From MWEI01 sp964600235 (GTDB taxonomy: Bacteria; Desulfobacterota; Desulfomonilia; UBA1062): a stretch of DNA of 64,000 bases. The position numbers and the translations under genes are program-made. The stretch spans positions 62,001 to 126,000 of the forward strand of contig CAZRIV010000013.1 of NCBI GenBank assembly GCA_964600235.1, read 5' to 3'. The notes beneath the pieces are model-generated. The model saw only the letters and a program-made list of their open reading frames with translations, was not told the origin of the DNA and did no database searches. This document shows positions 17,398-26,730 of this stretch, in pieces (the first letter of the stretch is position 1; each line of letters starts with the position of its first letter).

Positions 17398-17775
17398 GTG
17401 AACATAAACACCGTAGGTTACCAAGCATATAAGAAGACCCAGATACAGACTGCTGATCAGGGTAATCTTATCCTCCTATGTTACGACGGTGCCATCAGCT
17501 CCATCAAACAGGCAATCAAGGCCCACGAGGATAAAAATGATATCGCCATGGGTGAATCACTCACCAAGGCTCAGAACATCCTTTGGGAGTTGGCCAACAG
17601 TTTGAATTTTGAGGCAGGTGAAATTGCATACAACCTCGATTCACTCTATAAGTATATGATCAGGCAGATTATGGATGGCCAGTATCACAACACTATTAAA
17701 CCGCTCAATGAAGTAGTCGCTTATCTGCAGGAGCTTAAGGAATCATGGCAAACCATAATCCGGAAACAGTCCTGA
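17398..17775 (+). CDS. fliS: Flagellar export chaperone FliS
   Basis: Binds the C terminus of flagellin to prevent premature assembly. Recognisable FliS features: GYQAYKKTQIQTADQGNLILLCYDGAI near the N terminus, alternating helices with AQNILWELANSLNFEAGEIA, and LDSLYKYMIRQIMDG near the end. The GTG at 17398 is chosen because GGGGAGGGGG lies 6 bases upstream; an in-frame GTG at 17380 lies before that site. It overlaps the next gene by 31 bases. No flagellin, fliD or other structural flagellar gene lies nearby in the window. Confidence 0.9.
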   Translation: MNINTVGYQAYKKTQIQTADQGNLILLCYDGAISSIKQAIKAHEDKNDIAMGESLTKAQNILWELANSLNFEAGEIAYNLDSLYKYMIRQIMDGQYHNTIKPLNEVVAYLQELKESWQTIIRKQS

Positions 17776-18113
17776 AACTCCTCAGATCATGGCAGGCGAA
17801 GCTGAGTAAACAAACAGAGGCCCTATCCCACGGGAATATCCCTGAGATGGAATTATTATTCCAAGATACTCTTGAAATACAGCACCGTCTCAGCCATATG
17901 TTTTCTGAATCAAAACACCTTGTCAAAGATAAGAATATTGCTCGAATTATTAAGGAACTCTACGACGAGCAGGAAGAGCTTATCCAATCACTTATAACTG
18001 AGTCCGGAGAACTTGCACGAGAAATCGGCATCCTGGAAAAAAATCAGGCATCTCTTAAGGGCTATAAGAAGAGCAGTCAAACCCCGCCCCGCTTCATGAA
18101 TGAACGTACATAA
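17745..18113 (+). CDS. FliT/FlgN-like small helical flagellar chaperone
   Basis: 122-residue all-helical protein starting inside fliS. Composition and heptad-like pattern (LLRSWQAKLSKQTEAL, IKELYDEQEELIQSL) resemble the FliT/FlgN export chaperone fold. A protein of this kind usually follows fliS, which is the main support. No strong motif exists, so assignment rests on position and secondary structure. Confidence 0.65.
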   Translation: MANHNPETVLKLLRSWQAKLSKQTEALSHGNIPEMELLFQDTLEIQHRLSHMFSESKHLVKDKNIARIIKELYDEQEELIQSLITESGELAREIGILEKNQASLKGYKKSSQTPPRFMNERT

Positions 18114-18169
18114 GAAATCCAGCCTGGATGAGTTGACAGACTGAGTATTTTCTCTTAGTCTGCAGAACT

Positions 18170-18739
18170 ATGCGGATGTTACTCTCATCGGGCTCTCCGA
18201 GAAGAAAAGAACTGCTCTCCTACCTGGGAATACCTTTTAAGGTAATTGTTCCAAATATTTCAGAAGTCCAAAAACCAGAAGAGTCACCAAGGTCATTCTG
18301 TTTACGCATCAGTAGGGAAAAGGCCTTTGCAGTAGGGCGTCAGCACCCTGATGCCCTCGTCATTGGAGCGGATACAATTGTCGTTATCCATGGGAAAATC
18401 CTCGGGAAGCCTCAGGACGCAGATGAAGCAATTGATTATCTTTGTCTCCTTCAAGATGAGACTCATGAAGTTTACACAGGGTATACAATAGTCCTCGGTG
18501 ACCGTTCGATTTCAAAGGCCGTGAGAACGAGGGTAAGCTTCAGGCCCATGACCGTAGAAGAGATCTCATGGTATGTATCAACAGGGGAACCTATGGACAA
18601 AGCTGGGGCTTATGCAGTTCAGGGAATTGCATCCATGTTCATTAAAGAAATACATGGATGCTACACCAACGTCATTGGATTGCCCCTTTCTTATTTGTAC
18701 GAGGACCTCATGAAATTTGGAATAGAGCTGCATAATTGA
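18170..18739 (+). CDS. maf: Maf-family nucleoside triphosphate pyrophosphatase
   Basis: Hydrolyses non-canonical or pyrimidine nucleoside triphosphates to monophosphates. N-terminal LLSSGSPRRKELL is the Maf signature. IGADTIVV, GKPQDADEA and KAGAYAVQGIA are also present. The KAGAYAVQG form suggests the dTTP/UTP-specific YhdE type. Two possible starts (18170, 18176) lie two codons apart; no clear ribosome site is visible. Confidence 0.92.
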   Translation: MRMLLSSGSPRRKELLSYLGIPFKVIVPNISEVQKPEESPRSFCLRISREKAFAVGRQHPDALVIGADTIVVIHGKILGKPQDADEAIDYLCLLQDETHEVYTGYTIVLGDRSISKAVRTRVSFRPMTVEEISWYVSTGEPMDKAGAYAVQGIASMFIKEIHGCYTNVIGLPLSYLYEDLMKFGIELHN

Positions 18740-18762
18740 TGACTTGGGGAGAAAATTGATTC

Positions 18763-20259
18763 ATGGACGGATATATTCTGGCGATTGATCAGGGGACTAC
18801 CGGAAGCAGGGTCATGATCCTCAACCACAAGGGCCAGGTTGTGGGATCAGCTTATTCTGAATTCCCCCAGATATATCCTCAGCCAGGGTGGGTCGAGCAT
18901 GACCCGGAAGTAATCTGGACAACAACCTTGGATGTCATGGGAAAGGCACTTAAGACAGCAGATGTCCTATCACGAGAAATCGCAGCAATCGGCATCACAA
19001 ATCAAAGGGAGACAACGGTCCTTTGGGAAAGAGATACCTTAAGGCCCGTACACAATGCCATTGTCTGGCAATGCCGGAGATCTGCTGAAATATGCGACCA
19101 TTTAAAAAGGAATGGTCATGAGAACCTTATCCAGGAAAAAACAGGGCTCGTACTTGATGCCTATTTTTCAGGCACCAAGGTTAAATGGCTCCTCGATACT
19201 ATCCCGGGCCTGAGGGCACGGGCCGAATCAGGCGAGATAGCCTTTGGCACGATAGATACATGGCTTATTGCCAAGCTCACAAAAGGGAAGCATCATATAA
19301 CCGATTATTCAAATGCGTCCAGGACCATGCTGTTTAATATCCACGAAAAAAACTGGGATGACCATCTGTTGAAAATTCTGGATGTACCCCGGGCGATGCT
19401 TCCCCGAGTCGTATCATCTGCTGAAGTCATCGGGAAAACCGCAGCCGAAATCACCGGGACTGCGATACCAATAGCAGGAATTGCCGGTGACCAGCAGGCG
19501 GCATTATTCGGACAAGGATGCTTTGATAAGGGGGAGGCAAAAAATACATACGGAACAGGATGTTTTCTCCTGTTGAATATTGGGGGCAATAAGATTGCCC
19601 CCAAAAATGGCCTGATCCTCACCCTGGCATGCGATGAAAAAGGGAAGCCCTGTTATGCCCTTGAAGGGTCCGTATTTATAGCCGGTGCAGTCATTCAATG
19701 GCTGCGCGACGGGCTTGGACTGATTGCAGATGCTGCTCAATGCCAGGCAATTGCTGAGAGTGTAAGCGACTCCCATGGGGTCTACATGGTTCCCGCCCTT
19801 GCCGGGCTAGGTGCACCCTACTGGGATATGTATGCTCGTGGTGCTGTTATAGGCATCACCCGAAGTACTACCAAGGCCCACATTGTACGGGCATCTCTCG
19901 AGGGCATCGCCTTTCAGGTGAAGGACCTTATCGGCGCATTCGAACAGTGCACGAATAGATCATTCTCTGGTATTAAAGTCGACGGGGGTGCATGCAGGAA
20001 TGACTTCCTCATGCAATTCCAATCAGATATTTTGGGATGCCCTGTGGATAGATCTAACCATATCGAATCAACCGGCATGGGTGCAGCATATCTTGCAGGT
20101 ATTGCGACGGGTTTTTGGAACTCAGGTAAAGAAATCAGGTCTTTGAGGGGATCTGATCGTATCTTCTCACCAAATATTGATGAAAAAACCAGGATTCAAA
20201 TGTATTCGGGCTGGAAGGAGGCTGTGGCCAGGGTGATATCCGGGTACAGGCACAAATGA
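18763..20259 (+). CDS. glpK: Glycerol kinase
   Basis: FGGY kinase making glycerol-3-phosphate. The N terminus has AIDQGTTGSRVMIL, then GITNQRETTVLW, WQCRR, the GIAGDQQAALFGQ ATPase motif, GTGCFLLLN and DGGACRNDFLMQ. 498 residues is the standard length. Its stop overlaps the start of a MlaE-type permease gene by four bases, an unusual partner. glpF and glpD are not in the window. Confidence 0.94.
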   Translation: MDGYILAIDQGTTGSRVMILNHKGQVVGSAYSEFPQIYPQPGWVEHDPEVIWTTTLDVMGKALKTADVLSREIAAIGITNQRETTVLWERDTLRPVHNAIVWQCRRSAEICDHLKRNGHENLIQEKTGLVLDAYFSGTKVKWLLDTIPGLRARAESGEIAFGTIDTWLIAKLTKGKHHITDYSNASRTMLFNIHEKNWDDHLLKILDVPRAMLPRVVSSAEVIGKTAAEITGTAIPIAGIAGDQQAALFGQGCFDKGEAKNTYGTGCFLLLNIGGNKIAPKNGLILTLACDEKGKPCYALEGSVFIAGAVIQWLRDGLGLIADAAQCQAIAESVSDSHGVYMVPALAGLGAPYWDMYARGAVIGITRSTTKAHIVRASLEGIAFQVKDLIGAFEQCTNRSFSGIKVDGGACRNDFLMQFQSDILGCPVDRSNHIESTGMGAAYLAGIATGFWNSGKEIRSLRGSDRIFSPNIDEKTRIQMYSGWKEAVARVISGYRHK

Positions 20260-21023
20260 AATTTTTTGAATATATTGGTGCGATAACAATTTCTTTTGTA
20301 GAAGAGCTAGGGGCTTTTTTCCTCTTTTTCTTCCAAGCTCTCAGCAGCCTCCTTAACCCACCCTTTTTCATGAAACAGCTTTTCAAACAGATGGAGTTTA
20401 TTGGGATCCGTTCAACGCCTGTTGTTATGCTCACGGGAATTTTTTCCGGCATGGTAAGTGCTTTACAGACCTATCACGGATTCAGTCTCTTCGGGGCAGA
20501 ATCTCTTGTCGGATCTACAACCGCCCTTGGTCTTCTCAGAGAACTCGGGCCAGTGCTTGCTTCCTTGATGGTAACAGCCAGAGCAGGATCTGCCATGACG
20601 GCTGAACTCGGCATAATGCGTGTCACACAACAAATAGACGCGCTTGTCGTAATGGGGGTTAATCCCTTTCAATATCTTATCATCCCGCGTATTGCCGCCT
20701 CCATAATCATGATGCCCATGCTTACCCTTGTTTTCGATAGTATTGGAATGATTGGATCCTATCTTGTTGGAACAGCCATACTCGATATCGACAAGGGGGT
20801 ATTCATGGCGCGAATTATCGAATACGTAGGTTATTCCGATCTCTTTTCCGGATTGATAAAAGGGGCATTCTTCGGCGCAATATTGGCCATAGTAGGATGC
20901 TACAAGGGATTCAGCACGAGTGGAGGTGCGGAAGGTGTAGGACAGTCGGCCACTCAGTCAGTGGTCCTCTCCTCAGTAAGCATCCTGATTGCCGATTACA
21001 TTCTCACTGCCATCATGTTCTAG
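20256..21023 (+). CDS. MlaE-family ABC transporter permease
   Basis: Inner-membrane permease of the MCE/Mla phospholipid transport system. Family features are GIRSTPVVMLTGIFSGMV, the ELGPVLASLMVTARAGSAMTAELG segment, QIDALVVMGVNP and AFFGAILAIVGCYKGF. About five membrane segments in 255 residues. It is translationally coupled to glpK. The ATPase (mlaF) and MCE substrate-binding protein (mlaD) do not follow, so the rest of the complex must be elsewhere. Moving glycerophospholipids next to glycerol kinase suggests a lipid-turnover link (inference). Confidence 0.9.
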   Translation: MKFFEYIGAITISFVEELGAFFLFFFQALSSLLNPPFFMKQLFKQMEFIGIRSTPVVMLTGIFSGMVSALQTYHGFSLFGAESLVGSTTALGLLRELGPVLASLMVTARAGSAMTAELGIMRVTQQIDALVVMGVNPFQYLIIPRIAASIIMMPMLTLVFDSIGMIGSYLVGTAILDIDKGVFMARIIEYVGYSDLFSGLIKGAFFGAILAIVGCYKGFSTSGGAEGVGQSATQSVVLSSVSILIADYILTAIMF

Positions 21024-21446
21024 CCTGTGGTAATGCCAAGCAAACCACACAACCCTGCAGATCAAGACCCCCCCTTATGCCAGATGGAACAGAAACAGGG
21101 ATCCGTGTAGGTCTAACATCCCCATGATATCTCAGAATATTATCTGAGCCTCGTCGAAATACATGTTATCCATGGGTAAGGTCATCATACCCATGAGGCA
21201 GCTTAAACCCAGATTGTACGTTTGAATGTGTCCATACACACCCGATACACTTTTAGGCGTGCATCGACAGATGATTCGTGGTGAACCTGATTGCTTTTTT
21301 ACAGGCCCGTTATAACCAGTAGTCTCTTTAGCCTTTATTGACAGTGACAGGCAAATTCAGCATTTCTCAAGGCTTTAAGATCACTTGTTTTAATGGAAGA
21401 AGGTTTTAAACCCACTCAAATGCACAATAGGTGTTAGAATCTTCTG
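21024..21446. other. Convergent intergenic region, nothing recognised
   Basis: About 420 bases between the 3' ends of the mlaE-like gene and the polyferredoxin gene. No open frame of quality and no convincing terminator hairpin was found. Confidence 0.5.
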
Positions 21447-21875
21447 TCATGCCAGAGCCTCAGGTACACTCATATTAATAGCCTCGACCGGGCACTCCAA
21501 AGCGCAGAACCCACACCCTATGCATGCTTTCATGTCCTTGAGATATGGATAGCCGTGGGGACTTCCCGAGTCAAACGGCTGTGACAGGGAAAGGCAGTTT
21601 ACCGGGCATATCTCTATACACATATTGCATGACATACATTTATTTACATCCACCTCCGGCTTCATCCACTGAGTGCGCTTGATCATGGAACAGATCCGTC
21701 CATACTGGTCGAGCACTGAATTATGGGGGCATATCCTCCCGCAGGCACCGCACTCAATACATATTAAAGCATCGATCCTATGTATCTCTTTCTTCTCACC
21801 GGTTATGGACATGACAGGGCAGACCTTCTTGCAGGCCTGGCAGCCAACACATGTTTGTGTAATCGAAAAAGACAT
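21447..21875 (-). CDS. Polyferredoxin, 4Fe-4S dicluster-repeat protein
   Basis: 142 residues with four CxxCxxCxxxCP-type motifs: CVGCQACKKVCP, CIECGACGRICP, CMSCNMCIEICP and CIGCGFCALECP. This predicts up to four [4Fe-4S] clusters and an electron-wire function. It lies directly downstream of the AOR gene in the same orientation (16-base gap), so it is the likely electron acceptor or relay for that enzyme. No membrane segment is seen. Confidence 0.93.
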   Translation of the reverse strand: MSFSITQTCVGCQACKKVCPVMSITGEKKEIHRIDALICIECGACGRICPHNSVLDQYGRICSMIKRTQWMKPEVDVNKCMSCNMCIEICPVNCLSLSQPFDSGSPHGYPYLKDMKACIGCGFCALECPVEAINMSVPEALA

Positions 21876-21891
21876 CTATCCTCCACCTTTC

Positions 21892-23859
21892 TCAGTTGAT
21901 CTCAATGCCGAGCCTGATCAAACTCTGCTGTGTAGGTTTTCCCGTTGCCGTGTCCCAACCGAATTGAGTCCAATAATCTCTCATCATCTCATCTATCTTT
22001 ACAGTCCTCCCCTTGTTGGCACCATAGACCAACGGTGGTCTCCCGAGGGCTCGATCACTGAGTTTATTGGCCTTGGGATCAATGCCATGCTTTACATTAA
22101 ATGACTGCTTCAGTGTCTGGACGCGTTCCCCGATCGTCATGTACTCTTCAGGTGTCTTGTTCCACCCTGTAGCAGCATTAAGCCAGTCAAAGGTAGGCGT
22201 CCTCTTGATTCCCAGGAAGGCACCAAACATGCAGATGCCTGCTCCGTTGACGACATTCATATACTTGCTGCACGCAGCGGATTCCTGTGCTTGTTTATCG
22301 CTTGCCTCGAATCTGCTGTCCTTGAAGTAGAGTTGGAAAGGTAGTTTCTTTGGTATACCATCGACCTTCTTCCAGAGCTGGAACATCTCGTAGTATAGAT
22401 ATGCACCTATAGTGTGACGCCCGGGTGTCGGCTCCACCGAATAAGCAACTGCAAAGCCCGGGTCCATCCTACCATCATGCATGGCAGGTTCCTGTCCACC
22501 GGCATGGACTGCATACTTCTCTGCCCCTTTGCCTATCTTGCGCGATGCCACCTTTGTGCCGTCTGCAAGGATATCCCCGATGCCTTTTCTGTTGATCATC
22601 ATTTCAATGAGTGCTCTTACACCATCAGTATTTCCCCAGCTTAAATCTATGCCTCCTGTGTCTTCCCTGGTAAGAATGCCTTTCTCATAGCACTCCATCG
22701 CAAAAGCAACCGTTGCCCCAGCAGAGATGGTATCCATTCCAGCCCGGTTCAAGATCTCGTTAAGTTCGAAGAGGCTCTCTGTATCCTCGTTCATACATAG
22801 TCCTCCAAGTGCAAGTACCGATTCATATTCCGGCTTGTGTGTATCCATCTCTTTGTTTTTACCGGGCATCACACAGATACCACCACATCCCAAGGGGCAG
22901 GAATAGCAATGGTACTTGATCTTTTCATGATTATTGATGCGGTCTGGATTGGCTGACTTTGATTTTGTCATGGGCCAGTCCTCATTACTCCCCTTCCAGT
23001 TCTTGATGGGGGAATCCCCCCATTCAGGAGACATCTGGTTCAGACCGCCGGTCCCCCACTGACGGAGGATCGCCTTATAGATCATGCCGTCCATGGCCAT
23101 GGCAGTAGGAAGCAGGCGTAACAGCGCACCGAGATACCCCATCAATGCTCCCGGGCCAAGCGGAATCTGGAACTGCACCCATTTGTTGCAGATCTTGCTC
23201 AAGCGAGTCACTTCACTTCTATTGTAAACTCTGACCCGTTTCTTTCCATCAAGCACAACAGCTTTCAGTCTCTTGGAACCCATTACCGCCCCAAGACCCG
23301 AACGTGCAGCCAGCCTTCCCTTCTCATTACTTATCCCGGATATCAGAGAGAGGCGTTCACCTGCAGGACCAATGCAAGCGATCCGGGCACCTTCACCGTA
23401 TTCTCTCTTAAGTGATTCCTCAGTCTCTACAGTATCTTTTCCCCACAGTTGACGTGCATCTCTCAGCTCAGCTATTCCATTCTTCACATATAAAACCACG
23501 GGTTTTTCACTGATGCCTTTGAAAAAAATCCCGTCATAGCCACTTCGCTTAATAGCAGGGGAAAAAGAGCCACCACAGTTTGCATCCCCCCAACCTCCGG
23601 TGAGTGGTGATTTTCCCACAACCATCCATCTCCCTGAAAAAAGACTCCCTGTACCTGTCAGGAGGCCCGACACAAATCCTAAAATATTATCAGGGCCTAA
23701 TGGATCAGCACCTGAGGGGATTCTGTTATATAAAAGATGTGAGGCCAGTCCGAGCCCAGAGAGAAATTTTTCATAGATTTCATCTGGAATGGTTTCTTCA
23801 TTGATCTCTTTGGTTGTCAGATCCACCACCAAGATCTTTCCCATGTATCCTAGGTGCAT
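21892..23859 (-). CDS. Aldehyde:ferredoxin oxidoreductase (tungsten/molybdenum AOR family)
   Basis: About 655-residue AOR-family enzyme that interconverts aldehydes and carboxylates with ferredoxin. Features: the N-terminal LGYMGKILVVDLT, GLLTGTGSLFSGRWMVVGKSP, WGDANCGG, the cluster motif CYSCPLGCGG and a later Cys in VNGAGICMF. The pterin-binding AGGQEPAMHDGR and GRHTIGAY segments are present. The frame extends six codons further, but GAGGGGGGG right before the ATG at 23859 sets the start. It is probably co-transcribed with the polyferredoxin downstream. Substrate and metal cannot be read from sequence; it could run in reverse on acids. Confidence 0.93.
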   Translation of the reverse strand: MHLGYMGKILVVDLTTKEINEETIPDEIYEKFLSGLGLASHLLYNRIPSGADPLGPDNILGFVSGLLTGTGSLFSGRWMVVGKSPLTGGWGDANCGGSFSPAIKRSGYDGIFFKGISEKPVVLYVKNGIAELRDARQLWGKDTVETEESLKREYGEGARIACIGPAGERLSLISGISNEKGRLAARSGLGAVMGSKRLKAVVLDGKKRVRVYNRSEVTRLSKICNKWVQFQIPLGPGALMGYLGALLRLLPTAMAMDGMIYKAILRQWGTGGLNQMSPEWGDSPIKNWKGSNEDWPMTKSKSANPDRINNHEKIKYHCYSCPLGCGGICVMPGKNKEMDTHKPEYESVLALGGLCMNEDTESLFELNEILNRAGMDTISAGATVAFAMECYEKGILTREDTGGIDLSWGNTDGVRALIEMMINRKGIGDILADGTKVASRKIGKGAEKYAVHAGGQEPAMHDGRMDPGFAVAYSVEPTPGRHTIGAYLYYEMFQLWKKVDGIPKKLPFQLYFKDSRFEASDKQAQESAACSKYMNVVNGAGICMFGAFLGIKRTPTFDWLNAATGWNKTPEEYMTIGERVQTLKQSFNVKHGIDPKANKLSDRALGRPPLVYGANKGRTVKIDEMMRDYWTQFGWDTATGKPTQQSLIRLGIEIN

Positions 23860-24265
23860 AGTCCCCCCCTCATGCATTGTGCTTTCCTGACGAGGCCATA
23901 AAATTCCATGCCATTGAGCTACCCCTTATATACGCATGCATTACTTACAAAATTGCTGGTATTATTTACCTTAATTCTTATTATCCTGGAAATAGACTAT
24001 ACCGTCTTTGTAACATATCGAGGATAATGGTTTAGTAAACCAGGAAGCAGGGATCTTTTCATCTATACCCTATCAATCTTTTATAGAAGATCTATACTAT
24101 CCGGAATAATGTTCAAGAACCCGGGTTTCCTCCTTAATACATGAGGACTTATTTTCATTTCTGCAATTGTCAATCTCATCATTTTTAAGAAATCGACAAC
24201 CAATAATATCATACAATTTCATGTTAAAATCATCTACCTTTAAAAGGTTAACCCTGGTTTCTGTA
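23860..24265. other. Intergenic region between AOR and trxC
   Basis: About 400 AT-rich bases that should hold the AOR promoter (minus strand). A 73-codon open frame overlapping the trxC end is not believed to be a gene. No repeat or hairpin stood out. Confidence 0.45.
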
Positions 24266-24715
24266 CTATGAGAGCAACTTGTCAATGTGTTCTTCCACCT
24301 CTTTTTGAGTCCGTGCACCCATAATTGTTTCTACTTCCCTACCGTTTTGAAACAGTAGCAGGCTCGGAATAGACCGTATCCCGTATAGAGATGCAGTTCG
24401 AGGATTCTCATCAACGTTAACCTTGACTACCTTGATTCTGCCTGCATACTTTCTCGCTAATATTTCAATAACCGGAGACATCATTTTACAGGGTCCACAC
24501 CAAGGCGCCCAAAAATCCACAAGAACGGGTAAGGAGCTTTCTAATACTTCTAGATCAAACATCTTATCATTTGATAAGATGGGATGATCATGAAATCGGG
24601 CATTAACAGCGTTATGGCATTTGCCACAAAAAGCCTGATCATTCATTCTTGATTTGGGAATCCTGTTCTTTGCACCGCATTTCCAGCATTCAGCAAATAC
24701 ATGATCACTATCCAT
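24266..24715 (-). CDS. trxC: Thioredoxin 2 type (zinc-finger thioredoxin)
   Basis: Disulfide reductase with the active site WCGPC (C73 and C76) in FWAPWCGPCKMMSP and the cis-proline loop IRSIPSLLLFQNG. The N terminus carries two CxxC pairs (C10/C13 and C30/C33) that should bind zinc, the hallmark of TrxC. 149 residues matches the family. No TrxR gene is adjacent. Confidence 0.93.
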   Translation of the reverse strand: MDSDHVFAECWKCGAKNRIPKSRMNDQAFCGKCHNAVNARFHDHPILSNDKMFDLEVLESSLPVLVDFWAPWCGPCKMMSPVIEILARKYAGRIKVVKVNVDENPRTASLYGIRSIPSLLLFQNGREVETIMGARTQKEVEEHIDKLLS

Positions 24716-25015
24716 GATACACTCCGTTTGTTCTTAAGAGATTAAGATAATCCAATTAATTCGTGGTAATTATTACATAGTGGCAAACAAAGAATTTTCC
24801 AAGGTGCTCAAGTTCAATTCCATATTGGTTTCTCGTCATCGAATCTTACGGGGGGCCTATCAGATAAATCTTTATTGACATATAAATCAATATGGTGTTA
24901 ACTGATTTATTGACATGCTAGTCAGATATTATTCGTTATTTTTATGAAATAACTTGTTAAATTAGTTTATGTAAACAGTTTTGTGCTAAGAAAAACAACA
25001 AAGGAGCACGATCCT
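24716..25015. other. Divergent regulatory region of trxC and acyl-CoA synthetase
   Basis: About 300 bases between two divergent genes. It contains the tandem dyad sites described at 24871-24925. No other feature was recognised. Confidence 0.5.
24871..24925 (+). promoter_or_regulatory. Tandem TetR-like operator sites upstream of acyl-CoA synthetase
   Basis: The 11-mer TTTATTGACAT occurs at 24871-24881 and again at 24906-24916, 35 bases apart. Each opens a dyad: TATTGA-N8-TCAATA (24873-24892, perfect arms) and TTGAC-N6-GTCAG (24910-24925). Spacing and dyad form resemble TetR/FadR-type operators. The TTGACA strings could also act as -35 boxes, although no good -10 lies at standard spacing. Confidence 0.45.
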
Positions 25016-26656
25016 ATGTCTGGATTCCAAGAAATCACCATGGGTAATCTTATCAGGAAGACCGCATCGAAATTCCCAGAAAACGACGCACTTGTATTCC
25101 CAGATACTGGTCTCAGATTGAACTACAACGAATTACTGGAAAAAACAAAAGAGGTTGCAAAGGGGTTCATGGCCCTTGGAGTACAAAACGGCGATCATGT
25201 ATCGGTATGGACTACAAACATACCTGAATGGGTATATATGCAGTTCGGACTCGGAATGATAGGCGCTGTGCTCGTAACAGTAAACACGAACTACAAATCC
25301 AATGAACTAGAATATATCCTCAACCAATCCGATTCCACGACATTGGTGCTCATGGAGGAATACCGGGATACCAGTTTTTACATGATCACCAGAGAAGTTA
25401 TCCCGGAATTAGATACAGCTGAGCCTGGCAAGCTGAATTCACCGAAATTGCCCAACCTCAAGAATGTTGTTTATGTCGGGAAAAGAAACGATACACCAGG
25501 AATGTTCTCTTTTGATCAGCTCATTCAGATGGGCAGATCAGTTTCTGACCTGGATCTAGCTGAAAGAGAGAACGACGTCGATTTTCATGATGTCGTGAAT
25601 ATGCAGTATACCTCGGGAACAACAGGATTCCCCAAGGGGGTTATGCTCACCCATTACAATGTCATCAATAATGCCAGGATGGTAGGTGATGTCATGGGCA
25701 TGACCGAAAATGACCGACTGCTGATACATGTTCCTTTGTTCCATTGCTTTGGCTGTGTGATGAGTTCACTCAACTGTATGGTGCACGGTTCTACTATGGT
25801 TCTTGCCGAGTATTTTGATGCTGCCAAGGCACTCAAATACATTGAGCAGCAAGAATGTACAGCGATTAATGGTGTTCCGACAATGTTCATCGCTATCCTC
25901 GGACATGAGGATTTCAGTAAGTATTCAATGAAGTCCCTAAGGACAGGCATAATGGCCGGGGCACCCTGTCCGGTAGATACCATGAACAATGTACTCAAGG
26001 TAATGCATTGTTCGGAGATCGTCATAGCGTTCGGCCAGACAGAATCCTCTCCGGTCATGACCATGACCAGAAGAAACGATCCCATCGATCTTCGTGTCTC
26101 AACAGTCGGCAGACTACTCCCAGACATTCAAGGCAAGATTATCGATCCCAATACAGGAGAGGAAGTTCCTCGCAATGTCCAGGGTGAGATAGTCACCAAG
26201 AGCTCCTGTGTGATGAAAGGGTACTACAAGATGCCGGATGAGACGGCACACGCCATAGATAAAGATGGATGGCTCCATACTGGAGACCTAGGTACTGAAG
26301 ATGAAAACGGATACTTTAAGGTCACCGGCCGAATCAAAGAGATGATCATTCGTGGTGGTGAGAATATATACCCCAGGGAAATCGAAGAATTCCTTCGCAA
26401 GAATCCTAAAGTAATGGACGTCTATGTCGTAGGTATCCCAGATAATAAATATGGCGAACAGGTTCTTGCTGCTGTCATTTTAAAACCCGGCGAAAAGGCA
26501 ACAGACAATGAATTCGTATCCTTCTGCCAAGGGAAAATAGCCCGTCATAAGATACCAAAATACTGGGAATTCGTAGAATCGGTACCCATGACAGCGAGCG
26601 GCAAGGTCCAGAAGTATAAGATGGTCGAGCAGTATTCTCAGAAATATGCGATATAA
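25016..26656 (+). CDS. AMP-dependent fatty acid / acyl-CoA synthetase
   Basis: 546-residue ANL-superfamily ligase activating a carboxylate to its acyl-CoA. Motifs: the P-loop-like YTSGTTGFPKGVMLTHYN, AFGQTESSPV (A5), the HTGDLG region (A7), GRIKEMIIRGGENIYPREIEE (A8) and the catalytic lysine in PMTASGKVQKYK (A10). The architecture matches medium-chain or fatty-acyl-CoA synthetases of the FadD/YhfL-like group. AAAGGAG at the right distance sets the ATG at 25016. It is convergent with the acyl-CoA dehydrogenase gene and shares its palindromic terminator. Confidence 0.92.
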   Translation: MSGFQEITMGNLIRKTASKFPENDALVFPDTGLRLNYNELLEKTKEVAKGFMALGVQNGDHVSVWTTNIPEWVYMQFGLGMIGAVLVTVNTNYKSNELEYILNQSDSTTLVLMEEYRDTSFYMITREVIPELDTAEPGKLNSPKLPNLKNVVYVGKRNDTPGMFSFDQLIQMGRSVSDLDLAERENDVDFHDVVNMQYTSGTTGFPKGVMLTHYNVINNARMVGDVMGMTENDRLLIHVPLFHCFGCVMSSLNCMVHGSTMVLAEYFDAAKALKYIEQQECTAINGVPTMFIAILGHEDFSKYSMKSLRTGIMAGAPCPVDTMNNVLKVMHCSEIVIAFGQTESSPVMTMTRRNDPIDLRVSTVGRLLPDIQGKIIDPNTGEEVPRNVQGEIVTKSSCVMKGYYKMPDETAHAIDKDGWLHTGDLGTEDENGYFKVTGRIKEMIIRGGENIYPREIEEFLRKNPKVMDVYVVGIPDNKYGEQVLAAVILKPGEKATDNEFVSFCQGKIARHKIPKYWEFVESVPMTASGKVQKYKMVEQYSQKYAI

Positions 26657-26730
26657 TCTATGGAATATATTTATCTCTTCACATTATTTTGGAGTTAATT
26701 TGTAATAAGATTGAAGAGATTTGAATCGAA

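Noticed and set aside
24097..24318. 73-codon minus-strand open frame overlapping the trxC 3' end
   Set aside because: No ribosome site, low-complexity Asn/Lys-rich translation, overlaps a well-supported gene.
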